Part shown: positions 4,531-5,117 of the stretch, piece after piece
Position numbering within the stretch: position 1 is the stretch's first letter
How the letters are laid out: every line of letters starts with the position of its first letter
Assembly (NCBI GenBank): GCA_903903365.1
Contig: CAIUYS010000299.1
Location: forward strand, 1 to 5,117
From: an uncultured Methylococcaceae bacterium
Lineage (GTDB): Bacteria > Pseudomonadota > Gammaproteobacteria > Methylococcales > Methylomonadaceae
Length of the DNA stretch: 5,117 nucleotides
Direction: 5' to 3'
Translations under genes and position numbers: made by a program
The notes under the pieces: generated by a model
The model's database searches: none
What the model saw: only the letters and a program-made list of their open reading frames with translations
Told to the model about the DNA's origin: nothing

Positions 4531-5117
4531 TTACCGGCAACGTCGCTTGCACAAATCACTCAATTTAAATTGCGTGAACACGCTTTGCGTGTAAAGAAAA
4601 GCCAATGTTTTGGGGTCTGCTCCAAAGAAATATCGCAGGCGTAAAGCCCACATCAGCAGAATAGTTCTGTAAATACCGTTTTGTTCCCAGCGTCGACCCG
4701 AGCTGATGACTTTGTCTTTTAAGCAAATGGGCGGGCCGATTTTCTTTAGCTTTTTACACAGGGCGATATCTTCCATCAAGTTGATTTCAGGATATTGCCC
4801 CGCTTTTTCAAACGCTTGGCGTGTAACAAAAATAACCTGATCGCCTGTTGCAATCCCCGTTAACCGTGAACGCCAGTTCATCATCTGTGCGATAACTTTT
4901 AACAGAAAAAGGTTGCCGCTTAACTGAATATCAAAGTGCCCCCATTGCCGGGTAAGGCTGATTTTTTCTTGAATCAGCGCTAATGCGTTTTCAGGTAAAC
5001 AGGTATCGGCATGCAGAAATATCAATATCTCTCCGGTGGCCTGTTTGGCACCGATATTCATTTGTTTGCCCCGACCTTTTGGAGATAGCAGCACTTTATC
5101 AACTAACGGTGCGGCAA
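4531..5117 (-). CDS. TIGR04283 family arsenosugar biosynthesis glycosyltransferase (5' truncated by window edge)
   Basis: The last 194 residues are present, and the N-terminus lies beyond the right edge. The frame is open to the window end (AAPLVDKVLLSPKGRGKQ), so the GTG at 5094 is internal and not a start. This is a GT2-type glycosyltransferase. Family motifs counted from the window edge are GRGKQMNIGA (14-23), IFLHADTCLP with the DxD-like HAD at 35-37, ATGDQVIFV with GDQ at 91-93, LMEDI (113-117) and SGRRWEQNG (139-147), followed by a hydrophobic helix LLMWALRLRYFFG that may touch the membrane. Missing are the first-strand SIIIPTLNE and VDGGSTDGT blocks expected upstream. The family is annotated as rSAM/selenodomain-associated transferase 2 and linked to arsenosugar synthesis. 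It is followed after 31 bp by the TIGR04282 gene on the same strand, so the two are very probably co-transcribed. Confidence 0.9.
   Translation of the reverse strand, partial: AAPLVDKVLLSPKGRGKQMNIGAKQATGEILIFLHADTCLPENALALIQEKISLTRQWGHFDIQLSGNLFLLKVIAQMMNWRSRLTGIATGDQVIFVTRQAFEKAGQYPEINLMEDIALCKKLKKIGPPICLKDKVISSGRRWEQNGIYRTILLMWALRLRYFFGADPKTLAFLYTQSVFTQFKLSDLCKRRCR

Noticed and set aside
4500..4559. GTG at 4559 as the start of the TIGR04282 transferase
   Set aside because: It would add 20 unconserved residues and overlap the upstream gene by 29 bases; the ATG at 4499 has an AGGG site and fits the family N-terminus.
5092..5094. GTG at 5094 as the start of the TIGR04283 gene
   Set aside because: The frame continues to the window edge and the first-strand motifs of the family are still missing, so this codon is an internal Val.

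Overview
The window looks like a chromosomal segment of a gammaproteobacterium with moderate G+C. Three things suggest this: an E. coli-type phosphatidylserine decarboxylase, a short single-domain QueF, and a UvrY/GacA-like response regulator. The adjacent pair of rSAM/selenodomain-associated glycosyltransferases and the intergenic repeat styles would suit a methanotroph-like lineage (Methylococcales), but that is only an inference. I see no rRNA, tRNA, CRISPR array, transposase gene or origin.

Layout, left to right. Positions 1-267 are the 3' end of a dihydroorotase-family gene on the + strand, the only + strand gene. It converges on psd (466-1326, -). The gap between them is filled by an imperfect fold-back repeat (284-475) whose right end contains the psd stop codon. 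Next on the - strand come queF (1415-1816), a response regulator (1929-2573), an unrecognised lipoprotein (2737-3510), a 341-bp gap without a convincing gene (3511-3851), a DUF2064/TIGR04282 transferase (3852-4499), and the 3' part of a TIGR04283 glycosyltransferase running off the right edge (4531-5117).

Most of these genes are separated by 88-163 bp and have unrelated jobs (pyrimidine synthesis, phospholipid synthesis, queuosine synthesis, regulation, envelope lipoprotein). They are probably mostly separate transcription units. The exception is the TIGR04283-TIGR04282 pair, which are 31 bp apart, on the same strand and functionally associated in many genomes.

The strongest oddity is the response regulator. 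It aligns throughout with UvrY/GacA, but the phosphoacceptor Asp54 is Gly (codon GGG) and the conserved switch Thr82 is Phe, while the acidic pair, Lys104 and the LuxR-type helix-turn-helix remain. A perfect 30-bp palindrome lies about 40 bp upstream of its start. Other points worth a look are the fold-back element that supplies the end of psd, a dyad directly upstream of the queF start where no Shine-Dalgarno is visible, and an eight-G run inside the lipoprotein gene.
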